Assembly: GCF_011058315.1 (NCBI RefSeq)
Contig: NZ_CP049298.1
Coordinates: forward strand, 2,046,001 to 2,110,000
Reading direction: 5' to 3'
Length of the DNA: 64,000 nt
Origin: Chryseobacterium sp. POL2
GTDB lineage: Bacteria > Bacteroidota > Bacteroidia > Flavobacteriales > Weeksellaceae
A program made the position numbers and the translations under genes. How positions within the stretch are numbered: position 1 is the stretch's first letter; each line of letters opens with the position of its first letter. This document shows, in pieces, positions 1-7,303 of the stretch. The notes beneath the pieces were generated by a model. That model ran no database searches, was not told the DNA's origin, and worked only from the letters and a program-made list of their open reading frames with translations.

Positions 1-1
1 A

Positions 2-1039
2 AAAGCTTATCCTCCTAACAAAGGAAATAACCAAATCAATACACAACTAAGCCTGATTAAACAAGAAATTAATCAGGCTTTTTTATTGCTACAAGTTCAA
101 GGAAAACAATATGATGTAAATGACATCTACAGCCTTTACAAAGGTGAAAACATTAAAGAAGAAAAATCCTTAATGGAAATGTTTAAGCTTCATATTGCAA
201 AACAAGAAAAACTAATAGGAATTTCAACTTCTGCAGTTTCCCTAGCTAAGTTTAATCAAACACAAACACATGTAAAATCCTTTATCAAATACAAGTACAA
301 TAGAGCAGATTTCCTACTAAAGGATTTAACCATGGCTTTTATAACAGAATTTGAGTTCTATTTAAAAGCTGAAAAGTTGTTTATGCAAAATACAATACAT
401 AAAACCATCCAAAGATTGAAGCATGTTGTTAGACTAGCAGTTGGTTTAGATTATTTGGCAAAAGATCCTTTCATGTTATTCAAAAACAAGAAACCAAAGA
501 AACAAGTTATATTCCTAACTAAAGAAGAGCTAGAAGCACTAGAGAAGCACAAATTTGCATCTCAAAGGCTTCAACAGGTTGCAGATATGTTTGTGTTTTG
601 TAGTTATACAGGATTAGCATATTCAGAAATGGTTAACTTAAAAGAAGAAGATATCTACATTGGTTATGATGGTAATAAGTGGCTACATATCTACAGGCAA
701 AAGACTAAAAGAAATTATGACATTCCTCTATTATCCAAAGCAGGATCTATTATTAATAAATACAAAACAGATAAACAGCTATTACCAATAATTAGTAATC
801 AAAGATTCAATTCTTATTTAAAGGAAATAGCTGAAATTGTAGGTATCAATAAGACCTTAACTCATCACACAGGAAGAAAAACTTTTGCTTCTACTATCCT
901 ACTCTATAATGATGTACCCATGGAAATTGTATCAGAACTGCTAGGGCATTCTGATATTGGTATCACACAAGAACATTATGCTAAAGTTGTTAAAGAAAAG
1001 GTTGGTGAACAAATGAGCAAACTAAATTCCATCCTGTAA
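2..1039 (+). CDS. Tyrosine recombinase / integrase, 5' end outside window
   Basis: Site-specific recombinase that would integrate and excise the island. The frame is open from base 2 with no stop, and the residues before the first usable start (TTG at 86) read as a typical N-terminal arm-binding domain, so I treat the gene as cut by the window edge. From the TTG at 86 there are 317 residues: a SAM-like core-binding domain, then the catalytic domain. Visible catalytic residues are the HxxR box (HHTGRKTFA, near residue 261), the second His (LLGHSDIGIT) and the Tyr nucleophile (EHYAK). The usual first Arg (TGLRxSE) is Ala here (TGLAYSEM), as in some Bacteroidota integrases. The position at the left end of the island fits its role. 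A terminator-like hairpin lies inside the frame at 50-85. The alternative is a start at TTG 86. Confidence 0.9.
   Translation, partial: KAYPPNKGNNQINTQLSLIKQEINQAFLLLQVQGKQYDVNDIYSLYKGENIKEEKSLMEMFKLHIAKQEKLIGISTSAVSLAKFNQTQTHVKSFIKYKYNRADFLLKDLTMAFITEFEFYLKAEKLFMQNTIHKTIQRLKHVVRLAVGLDYLAKDPFMLFKNKKPKKQVIFLTKEELEALEKHKFASQRLQQVADMFVFCSYTGLAYSEMVNLKEEDIYIGYDGNKWLHIYRQKTKRNYDIPLLSKAGSIINKYKTDKQLLPIISNQRFNSYLKEIAEIVGINKTLTHHTGRKTFASTILLYNDVPMEIVSELLGHSDIGITQEHYAKVVKEKVGEQMSKLNSIL
50..85 (+). terminator. Terminator-like hairpin inside the integrase frame
   Basis: A perfect 11-bp stem (AGCCTGATTAA at 50-60, TTAATCAGGCT at 69-79) with an 8-base loop is followed by TTTTTT. This is a textbook intrinsic terminator by sequence. 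It lies in the open integrase frame just before the TTG at 86, so it is an attenuator, an upstream gene's terminator, or chance. Confidence 0.5.
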
Positions 1040-1050
1040 ATACTGCATTT

Positions 1051-1083
1051 TAACTGCTTTGTATTATTTTTACAAAGCAGTTA
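1051..1083 (+). terminator. Perfect 13-bp hairpin between integrase and helicase
   Basis: TAACTGCTTTGTA at 1051-1063 pairs perfectly with TACAAAGCAGTTA at 1071-1083 around a 7-base loop. No T-run follows on the plus strand. The stem ends 8 bases before the ATG at 1092, so it may act on helicase translation as well as end the integrase transcript. Confidence 0.5.
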
Positions 1084-1091
1084 TATAAATT

Positions 1092-3644
1092 ATGGAGTTA
1101 CCTACAAGATTATTCAATGACTATCCCATTGAATTCAAAAAAATTAAAAGTAAAAACATTAGTGGATTTGAAAAGCCAAAATTTGGAAAAACTAAAAACC
1201 CCAATGGTTTTAATGTAAAGAAAAGTACTTTTGAAACAGGTACAAGTAAATACATTAATGAAGACCTACAACCCTTAATAGATCTAAAGAAAAAAAACAC
1301 TACAGTTATAAATGCCCCTGTAGGAAATGGTAAATCTTATGCTATAATTCAAACTATTAAAAGATTCTATGAATCTAAAGAACAAGATTATCTTATAGTT
1401 GTAGCTACTCCATTTGTAAGTTTAGTTGAGCAATACGTAACTGACATCCATGATGATGGTAAAATACCTACTGAACAGATTTACAATTATAGCAACTTAG
1501 GAAGAAATGAAGTTTCATATCTAAATAAAAAGATCCAAGTTGTTACAATCAATACTCTACTTGGAAATGCTGGAGAAGACAGCTACAAAAACTCTAGGGT
1601 GAAAAGAGAATATTTAGATTCTTTAATTGACGATTGTGAAAAAAAGGGGAGAAAGGTTGTATTTATATATGATGAAATTCATGATTCAATACAAAACTTC
1701 AAGGAGGAGTATGTATTTAATTTATGGAAATGGAAAAATGTTATTCACAAAAACTTTATTATCAGTGCAACTTTTACAGAATCTTCTTACATAGTAATAG
1801 AATATCTAGCAGAGTTGACTGATAAACAAGTACACATTATTGAATTTCCTAGGATAAAAAGAAGAGAAAATCAGAGCAAATTATTTATTCACTATAGTTC
1901 ATCTTATAGATTTACCAATGATACTCCAGAAATACAAAGCTTAACAGCAGAATTACTAAAAAAGGGGAAGAACATTGATATTCTCTGCTATTCCAAAACT
2001 TTAGCTAAATCTCTTATTTCTGATAAAAATATTGGAGGAAAGCTTGAAAAGAAATTTGGTAAGATAAATGATTGCACCTCAGAAAACATAAGCAATCAAA
2101 GACTGATAAATGAAGCGCCACAAAATAGGTTTGATAATGCAAAATGCAACATAGGAACCAACTTTAAATCTGGTGTAAGTATCACAAAAGAAAACCATGC
2201 TTATATCATTATCTTACCTCCTAGGAGCACACAAGGAAAATTCAAAAATCACTATGGAATTTTTTCTAGTGGTATTACTTCTATTATACAAGCTATTGCA
2301 AGACAAAGAAAGTTTGGAGAAATACACATTATTTCTCCTAGACCAAAAGAGTTTGATTATAAGACTCTAAAAGATATGAGTCCAAAGCAGGAAGAAACAT
2401 TTATTGAATTTTACAATAAGGTGAAACATCATGACTCTAATCTAAAAGAAGAAGATAAAGTCAAATATTTTGATCTTAGAAAACAAAGAACACTGATTGA
2501 ATCTTTTTATGTAAATGAACTTCATGGCAATGTAGTTAATGGTATTACTTTAAGTAAAGCTACTGAAAGAGCAGATTTAGCAAGATTAGATTTCCCACCA
2601 TATAAAAACTTTCAACTTAATGAAGGAGAAAAATATCTTGCTTCAACATATGATTTTTTTGGAAGTGACCTATCTGCATATGTGACTTATTGTGCAATAA
2701 CAGATCAATTTGTAAACTGTCACCTTGAAGGCTTTACTTATAAAAGTACTCTATTTTTTGAAGAAGGAAAGATTCAGAAACAACTAAACAAATACTATGA
2801 AGAGTATTTTACAGATGCATTTAAGCCTTGGTACTTTACTGATATGAATTTCTACATGAATTTTGAAAACTTTAGAAATAGACTTTTTAGTGAGTTTGAA
2901 ATAAAGCTAAAGAAAAAAGATACTCATGATTTTGAGACTGTAACAAAAGGTAAAAACTCATTATTTGAACAACAGCTTATTAGGTTTGGTGCATTCAAGA
3001 GCTATGGAACAGATTATTATTATACAGCTGATTATGCAAATAGAAATAAAGATAGAGAATACACTAGAGGACAATACTTTAGAGATTGTATAGCTATTGC
3101 AAGTACTTTTGAAGCAAATCCCCTTATAAATTATCCAGAAGAATTCCTAGAAAGAATAAATATTTTTAAAGACCTAAGTTACTTTAGAGATAAGATGATT
3201 GCTAAAATAGCACAACATACAAAAGGTCAAAATACATATTCTTACTTGCCATGTAAACCATTTACAAACTTTATTGATAGATCGGAAATATCTAAATTTG
3301 AAAATATTATAGATTACTTTACCAGAAAAGATCAGTTATTATCAAATGGAATCAATACAATTTCAACTAGGCTAACTGGATCATTTGAAAAAAAGGTCAA
3401 CTCCTTCTATAAAATACTAATAGAGGACTTTTTTACATATGAAATCCGTAATACTACTCCAAGAATTACAATTGGAACAACACCTAACAATCAGGTGTTC
3501 CCTAATATTGAAGCAATCAACCTCTCTACAACCAAGAATATTGCAAATCTAATTTTTTCTGCGGAGATAGCAGAATTAGAATATGATAATCACCCTGAAA
3601 GAGACTACTACTTTACTCTATTAGAATCTTATAATTTAGAATAA
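1092..3644 (+). CDS. SF2 helicase-like protein of the island replication module
   Basis: 850 residues with superfamily 2 helicase motifs: Walker A (APVGNGKS, about 75-82), DEIH box (IYDEIHDS, about 192-199), motif III SAT (about 225-227) and a motif VI-like QAIARQRKFGE (about 400-410). The 440-residue C-terminal half has no domain I recognise. I infer a role in replication or DNA processing of the element, because it sits between the integrase and a phage-type ATPase. Motif placement resembles origin-binding helicases of the herpes UL9 type, but this is a loose likeness. It starts with ATG 8 bases after a perfect hairpin and ends at a strong terminator, so it is probably transcribed alone. 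Confidence 0.75.
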   Translation: MELPTRLFNDYPIEFKKIKSKNISGFEKPKFGKTKNPNGFNVKKSTFETGTSKYINEDLQPLIDLKKKNTTVINAPVGNGKSYAIIQTIKRFYESKEQDYLIVVATPFVSLVEQYVTDIHDDGKIPTEQIYNYSNLGRNEVSYLNKKIQVVTINTLLGNAGEDSYKNSRVKREYLDSLIDDCEKKGRKVVFIYDEIHDSIQNFKEEYVFNLWKWKNVIHKNFIISATFTESSYIVIEYLAELTDKQVHIIEFPRIKRRENQSKLFIHYSSSYRFTNDTPEIQSLTAELLKKGKNIDILCYSKTLAKSLISDKNIGGKLEKKFGKINDCTSENISNQRLINEAPQNRFDNAKCNIGTNFKSGVSITKENHAYIIILPPRSTQGKFKNHYGIFSSGITSIIQAIARQRKFGEIHIISPRPKEFDYKTLKDMSPKQEETFIEFYNKVKHHDSNLKEEDKVKYFDLRKQRTLIESFYVNELHGNVVNGITLSKATERADLARLDFPPYKNFQLNEGEKYLASTYDFFGSDLSAYVTYCAITDQFVNCHLEGFTYKSTLFFEEGKIQKQLNKYYEEYFTDAFKPWYFTDMNFYMNFENFRNRLFSEFEIKLKKKDTHDFETVTKGKNSLFEQQLIRFGAFKSYGTDYYYTADYANRNKDREYTRGQYFRDCIAIASTFEANPLINYPEEFLERINIFKDLSYFRDKMIAKIAQHTKGQNTYSYLPCKPFTNFIDRSEISKFENIIDYFTRKDQLLSNGINTISTRLTGSFEKKVNSFYKILIEDFFTYEIRNTTPRITIGTTPNNQVFPNIEAINLSTTKNIANLIFSAEIAELEYDNHPERDYYFTLLESYNLE

Positions 3645-3702
3645 AAACTGCACAAAATTTATGAGTATATATAATAAAATAAATTTTGTGCAGTTTTTTT
3701 TT
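3644..3702 (+). terminator. Intrinsic terminator after the helicase gene
   Basis: A 19-bp perfect stem (3644-3662 with 3679-3697, core ACTGCACAAAATTTAT) with a 16-base loop is followed by a long T-run. The T-run is followed by an A-run, so it could work in both directions. Confidence 0.85.
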
Positions 3703-3736
3703 AAAAAAAAATATAAAAAAAGGTCACCTAACAACT

Positions 3737-3769
3737 AAAAACCCTTTCATATTTTAATGAAAGGGTTTT
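3737..3769 (-). terminator. Terminator of the small RNA region
   Basis: AAAACCCTTTCAT (3737-3749) pairs with ATGAAAGGGTTTT (3757-3769), a 13-bp perfect stem with a 7-base loop. The minus-strand 3' side reads T-rich (TTTTAGTTGTT). The plus-strand side is also T-rich, so it may be bidirectional. Confidence 0.65.
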
Positions 3770-3944
3770 AATTTTATTCTGAAATACTTTTAATAGCTCT
3801 TTGAATCTAGAGTACTGATCAAACATTTCTCTAAACAAATAGGGGGTTCTTTTTAATCTCCCCCATCTTAAAAATCTATGATTTAACAACGCACGAATTC
3901 AGAGGAGGACAACTCTGTTGTAAGTTTTTGTTCCAAAACTTTTG
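3737..3944 (-). ncRNA. Predicted small RNA, about 205 nt, minus strand
   Basis: This fills most of the 416-base gap between the helicase and ATPase genes. On the minus strand there is a well-formed Bacteroidota promoter: TTG (complement of 3978-3980), 20 bases, TAACTTTG (complement of 3950-3957). The predicted start is near 3944. The RNA would hold several stems: CCAAAA/TTTTGG (3933-3945), ACAAC-TCT-GTTGT (3909-3921), GGGGG/CCCCC (3842-3846 with 3860-3864). It would end at a terminator (3737-3769). No ORF of useful length is seen. I know of no named RNA family that it matches. It could regulate the flanking replication genes or be part of an origin; both are inference. Confidence 0.45.
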
Positions 3945-3949
3945 GTACA

Positions 3950-3980
3950 CAAAGTTACAAAATTTCCAGCACAATATCAA
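3950..3980 (-). promoter_or_regulatory. Promoter for the predicted minus-strand small RNA
   Basis: The complement reads TTG, 20 bases, TAACTTTG, matching the Bacteroidota housekeeping promoter in both boxes and spacing. A 13-bp palindrome (CCAAAACTTTTGG, 3933-3945) covers the predicted start site and could be an operator. Confidence 0.6.
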
Positions 3981-4060
3981 GTGTTTAACCATATACATAG
4001 CACTTTGTAGCTAATAGCCAAAATGAGTTTTTTCTATAATTATTTTTAAATTTTTTAACT

Positions 4061-5053
4061 ATGCAATTAAGACAATCTGAAAGAAAGCAAGCCAGAATCA
4101 AAATGGCTTTACAAGGATCTGCAGGATCTGGAAAAACCTACTCCTCTTTAATCCTAGCAAAAGGAATGACAAATGGTGACTTTTCAAAAGTTGCTATTAT
4201 AGACACTGAAAATGGAAGTGCTGATTTGTATGCACATTTAGGAACTTACAATGTTCTTTCTTTAAAACCACTTTTCACACCTCAGCAATATGTTGATGCA
4301 ATCAATATTTGTGAAGAAGCTGGCATGGAAGTAATTATTCTTGATAGTATCTCGCATTGTTGGGACTACTTACTGGATTACCATAGTTCTCTAGCAGGAA
4401 ACAGCTTTACCAATTGGGCTAAAATTAAACCTTTGGAGAAGCTCTTCATTGACAAAATCCTACAATGCAAAGCACATGTTATAGCAACAATGCGAACTAA
4501 ACAGGATTATGTCCTAAATCAAAAAGATGGCAAGTTTGTGCCTGAGAAAGTGGGTTTAAAATCAGTACAAAGAGATGGGTTAGATTATGAATTTACTCTT
4601 GTCTTTGATATTGATATTAAACATTTTGCTGCAGCAAGCAAAGATAGAACAGGTTTATTTATGGGAAAACCTGAATTTAAAATTACTGAAAAAATTGGTG
4701 AAGAAATTTTAAAATGGTGTAATTCAGGAACTATATCTGATAAATCTACTCCATTAACTAACCCCAATTACTTTAGATCAGAAAAGGCTAGCAAAATTCC
4801 TAGAATAGAGCCTATGGAGGTTTTTAACACAGTTAAACAAGAGAGCTATATTCCAAATCAAAACTTAGGAAATACTTCCGAAGAAGAGGTATATGATGCT
4901 ATGCAGAAATGTTGCAGTGTTCAAGAATTATATGCTCTTTATAAAGCTTTTCCTCAATTTCAAGGAAGTCTAAGACTAGATTTCGAAGCAAAAAAATCAC
5001 TACTTATCAACCAAAATAATCTTTCAAGAAATGGAAACAACAGAATTCAGTAA
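4061..5053 (+). CDS. Phage-type RecA-fold ATPase (AAA_24-like)
   Basis: 330 residues. The first 220 form a P-loop NTPase: Walker A GSAGSGKT (residues 19-26), an acidic IIDTENGSADLY strand near 46-57, and Walker B VIILDS (91-96). This layout is that of the AAA_24 / Sak4-like ATPases carried by phages and Bacteroidota elements, which are linked to single-strand annealing recombination or replication. The last 100 residues are not conserved to my eye. It overlaps the next gene by 23 bases, so the two are likely co-translated. Function in element DNA metabolism is inferred from family and position. Confidence 0.8.
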   Translation: MQLRQSERKQARIKMALQGSAGSGKTYSSLILAKGMTNGDFSKVAIIDTENGSADLYAHLGTYNVLSLKPLFTPQQYVDAINICEEAGMEVIILDSISHCWDYLLDYHSSLAGNSFTNWAKIKPLEKLFIDKILQCKAHVIATMRTKQDYVLNQKDGKFVPEKVGLKSVQRDGLDYEFTLVFDIDIKHFAAASKDRTGLFMGKPEFKITEKIGEEILKWCNSGTISDKSTPLTNPNYFRSEKASKIPRIEPMEVFNTVKQESYIPNQNLGNTSEEEVYDAMQKCCSVQELYALYKAFPQFQGSLRLDFEAKKSLLINQNNLSRNGNNRIQ

Positions 5054-6134
5054 CACAATTAACAATAATCATCTAAAGCCACTGCGAGATGCATTTCTAG
5101 AAAACATAAATGAAGACACTCTATACTTAGATAAAATTCAAGAAAAGCCTGCTATAGAAAAGAATGTACAGGCTTTTTTTATGCATGAAAATGAAAATAA
5201 ACTAAAAGATGCTTCTGAACATAAACCCTTTATTGTAGCTAACACAATAAGAGCTGAACTAGAACATCTAAGGAATGATTGCATTATTCCTGTATTTAGT
5301 AAGGACAATGAAAAAACTATAGCACATCAGGAGTTTATTGATGTTGTTTTAGAAGCTACAAAAAAGTCCTTTTCTAGACATGTCATATCACAACCTGAAA
5401 TCAGGGTATCACACCAAATCAAAGGTAGAACTCCTGATGCAATACATCTAAATGCAAAAGATCTTCTAGAAAATCAAAAGACTATTTATTATGAAAGAAT
5501 GGCTTTTATAATTCAGATTCCAAGCATTAGAGACACTATCAATGGAAATGAGCTATCCTTAACCTTAGGAGGTGTAAGGAGTTATAATCTAGAGAACCTT
5601 TACAATAAAAAGTCCATGGAAAAGTTTAAGTTTTTTATTGGATTTCAGAATAAGGTATGTATGAATATGTGTATTTCAACAGATGGTTTTCTAGCTGATT
5701 TGAAAGCTACTAGCACACAAGATCTCTATTCTAAAATTCTAGAAACCATTACCAATTATAATGCAGAGTTGCACCTAATGGAAATGAAAGAACTAACCCA
5801 AGATTATCTCTCAGAGCATCAATTTGCACAATTAATTGGTAGGAGTAGATTGTATCAGCATCTTCCTAAAAAAGAAAAATTGGAGATACCTCAGCTTAAT
5901 TTTAATGATAGTCATATTAATACCATGGCAAAGGATTATTATGAAGACCAAAACTTCTCAAGATTAGAGGATGGTAGGATCAACTTATGGAATGTATTTA
6001 ACCTTTTTACCCAAGCTAATAAATCCTCTTATATAGATACTTTCCTAGATAGGAATTTGAATGCCTTTGAAATAACCAAAGGACTTCAAAAAACTCTCAA
6101 TGGTGATAGTAATTATCATTGGTTTTTGAGTTAG
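5031..6134 (+). CDS. DUF3871 family protein
   Basis: 367 residues. The central block (HQIKGRTPDA near 127, then YYERMAFIIQIP, LSLTLGGVRSYN, KFKFFIGFQNKVCMNMCIS) matches my memory of DUF3871, a Bacteroidota family found on mobile elements and without a known function. No signal peptide or membrane segment is seen. It starts inside the end of the ATPase gene, so it is probably in the same operon. A terminator-like hairpin with seven T lies at 5143-5180 inside the N-terminal part; an ATG follows directly at 5181, so a shorter protein starting there (317 residues) is possible. A terminator follows the gene. Confidence 0.8.
   Translation: METTEFSNTINNNHLKPLRDAFLENINEDTLYLDKIQEKPAIEKNVQAFFMHENENKLKDASEHKPFIVANTIRAELEHLRNDCIIPVFSKDNEKTIAHQEFIDVVLEATKKSFSRHVISQPEIRVSHQIKGRTPDAIHLNAKDLLENQKTIYYERMAFIIQIPSIRDTINGNELSLTLGGVRSYNLENLYNKKSMEKFKFFIGFQNKVCMNMCISTDGFLADLKATSTQDLYSKILETITNYNAELHLMEMKELTQDYLSEHQFAQLIGRSRLYQHLPKKEKLEIPQLNFNDSHINTMAKDYYEDQNFSRLEDGRINLWNVFNLFTQANKSSYIDTFLDRNLNAFEITKGLQKTLNGDSNYHWFLS
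5143..5180 (+). terminator. Terminator-like hairpin inside the DUF3871 gene
   Basis: AAAAGCCTG (5143-5151) pairs with CAGGCTTTT (5169-5177), and T continues to 5180, immediately before an in-frame ATG at 5181. The core AGCCTG/CAGGCT is the same as in the hairpin at 50-85. Confidence 0.45.
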
Positions 6135-6138
6135 TTTT

Positions 6139-6168
6139 TCCACCCTGCATTTGTGGGGTGGATTTTTT
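6139..6168 (+). terminator. Terminator after DUF3871 gene
   Basis: TCCACCC (6139-6145) pairs with GGGTGGA (6156-6162), followed by TTTTTT. Confidence 0.8.
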
Positions 6169-6222
6169 AATGTTTTATTAATAATTCAGAAAAAATGTTA
6201 AATTTACCTAAATATCAAAACT

Positions 6223-6849
6223 ATGAAAAAAGCACTATTGGCACTTTTATTAAGTGCCTCTCTACTTACTAATGCACAAAGAAATAATGATGCAGCTATT
6301 GCAGGTGCATTTGTTGCTGCAACAGCACTAACCTTTCTTACAGCCAATCTGCAAAAGAAGGAAATGGCTAAACAAATTTCTCAGTTTAGATCTAAAGAAT
6401 ATATTATTAACAAAATCATTGGAGATGCTGGAGAACGAGAAATAAAATTTGAAACAGAAAGTTTAGCTTCTGATGACAGTGGAGGACTTATTTCAGTTGC
6501 ATTCAATTGTGATGAAGTTAATGAAAGAGGCTTACTTCTAGCATTTTTTGGAGAAAACAGAGACCCATATGGAAACCTTGGCAATGCTTATGCTTTTAGA
6601 TATTTACCTTTAGCAGAGGCTCAAAGTGTATTGGAAAGACTTGAAAAAGTTCGTGAATCTAATAATAAATATCTCTCAGAATCTTCTAATGTTAACAATG
6701 TATATGTTCAACATAAAGATTTAAAATTTGTATTCTATAGAGATATGGGAAATCAAATTAGAGTTTTTTGGAATGGTTTTGAAGTAATCTGGGAACAAAC
6801 AGCTTTTGATAGAACCAAAAGAAGATTAAATAAATGGTTTAACAAGTAG
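6223..6849 (+). CDS. Exported protein of unknown function
   Basis: 208 residues. The N-terminus is a Sec signal peptide ending near TNAQ (residues 1-19), a common Bacteroidota cleavage pattern. A short hydrophobic Ala/Thr-rich segment follows (about 24-41), so the protein may be anchored instead of free. The rest is soluble with no motif that I recognise; the C-terminal half has a WNGFEVIWEQ segment. It is followed after 13 bases by another small exported protein, so the two probably form a pair. Both lie just upstream of the type I restriction genes, but nothing in the sequence ties them to restriction. Confidence 0.8.
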   Translation: MKKALLALLLSASLLTNAQRNNDAAIAGAFVAATALTFLTANLQKKEMAKQISQFRSKEYIINKIIGDAGEREIKFETESLASDDSGGLISVAFNCDEVNERGLLLAFFGENRDPYGNLGNAYAFRYLPLAEAQSVLERLEKVRESNNKYLSESSNVNNVYVQHKDLKFVFYRDMGNQIRVFWNGFEVIWEQTAFDRTKRRLNKWFNK

Positions 6850-6862
6850 AGAATATCGCAAT

Positions 6863-7255
6863 ATGAAAAAAATTTTATTATTTAGTTTACTTTTTCTTTC
6901 ATTCTATAACTTATTCGCACAAAACGTTCTTAAATTTAATGCTTATTCAATAAGTTTTTTTGATAAAAATACTAGTAAATGGGAAGAAGAGATAGAGCCA
7001 GTAAATATGCTTGTATCGTTGAATTTTGATGATGGAAAAATAAAAATCTACTCTAAAGAAACACAAATATTTGATATTATTGAAATTTATAAAGAGGAAA
7101 AGATCCAGCGAGGTATTAAATTCAGATTTTATTGTGAAGATAAAAGTGGTAAAAATTGCTATGTGGACCTTGTTTCTTATGATGATGGAGAAAAACAGCT
7201 ATATGTAAGATACATTGACTTAATGTATTATTATAGCCTTGAGTTTTCTCAATAA
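6863..7255 (+). CDS. Small exported protein of unknown function
   Basis: 130 residues with a clear signal peptide (KKILLFSLLFLSFYNLFAQ, cleavage near residue 20). The mature part is rich in Tyr, Asp and Lys and alternates polar and hydrophobic residues, as in a small beta-rich periplasmic protein. It has two Cys (CEDKSGKNC) that could form a disulfide. It lies 13 bases after the previous exported protein. No family recognised. Confidence 0.75.
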   Translation: MKKILLFSLLFLSFYNLFAQNVLKFNAYSISFFDKNTSKWEEEIEPVNMLVSLNFDDGKIKIYSKETQIFDIIEIYKEEKIQRGIKFRFYCEDKSGKNCYVDLVSYDDGEKQLYVRYIDLMYYYSLEFSQ

Positions 7256-7279
7256 GTTTTATCCCATATTTATAAAAAC

Positions 7280-7287
7280 TATCTTTG
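7280..7287 (+). promoter_or_regulatory. -7 element upstream of hsdM
   Basis: TATCTTTG matches TAnnTTTG and ends 16 bases before the hsdM ATG. No good -33 box is seen at the usual distance. Confidence 0.45.
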
Positions 7288-7303
7288 CTCCTCAAAAACT
7301 CAC

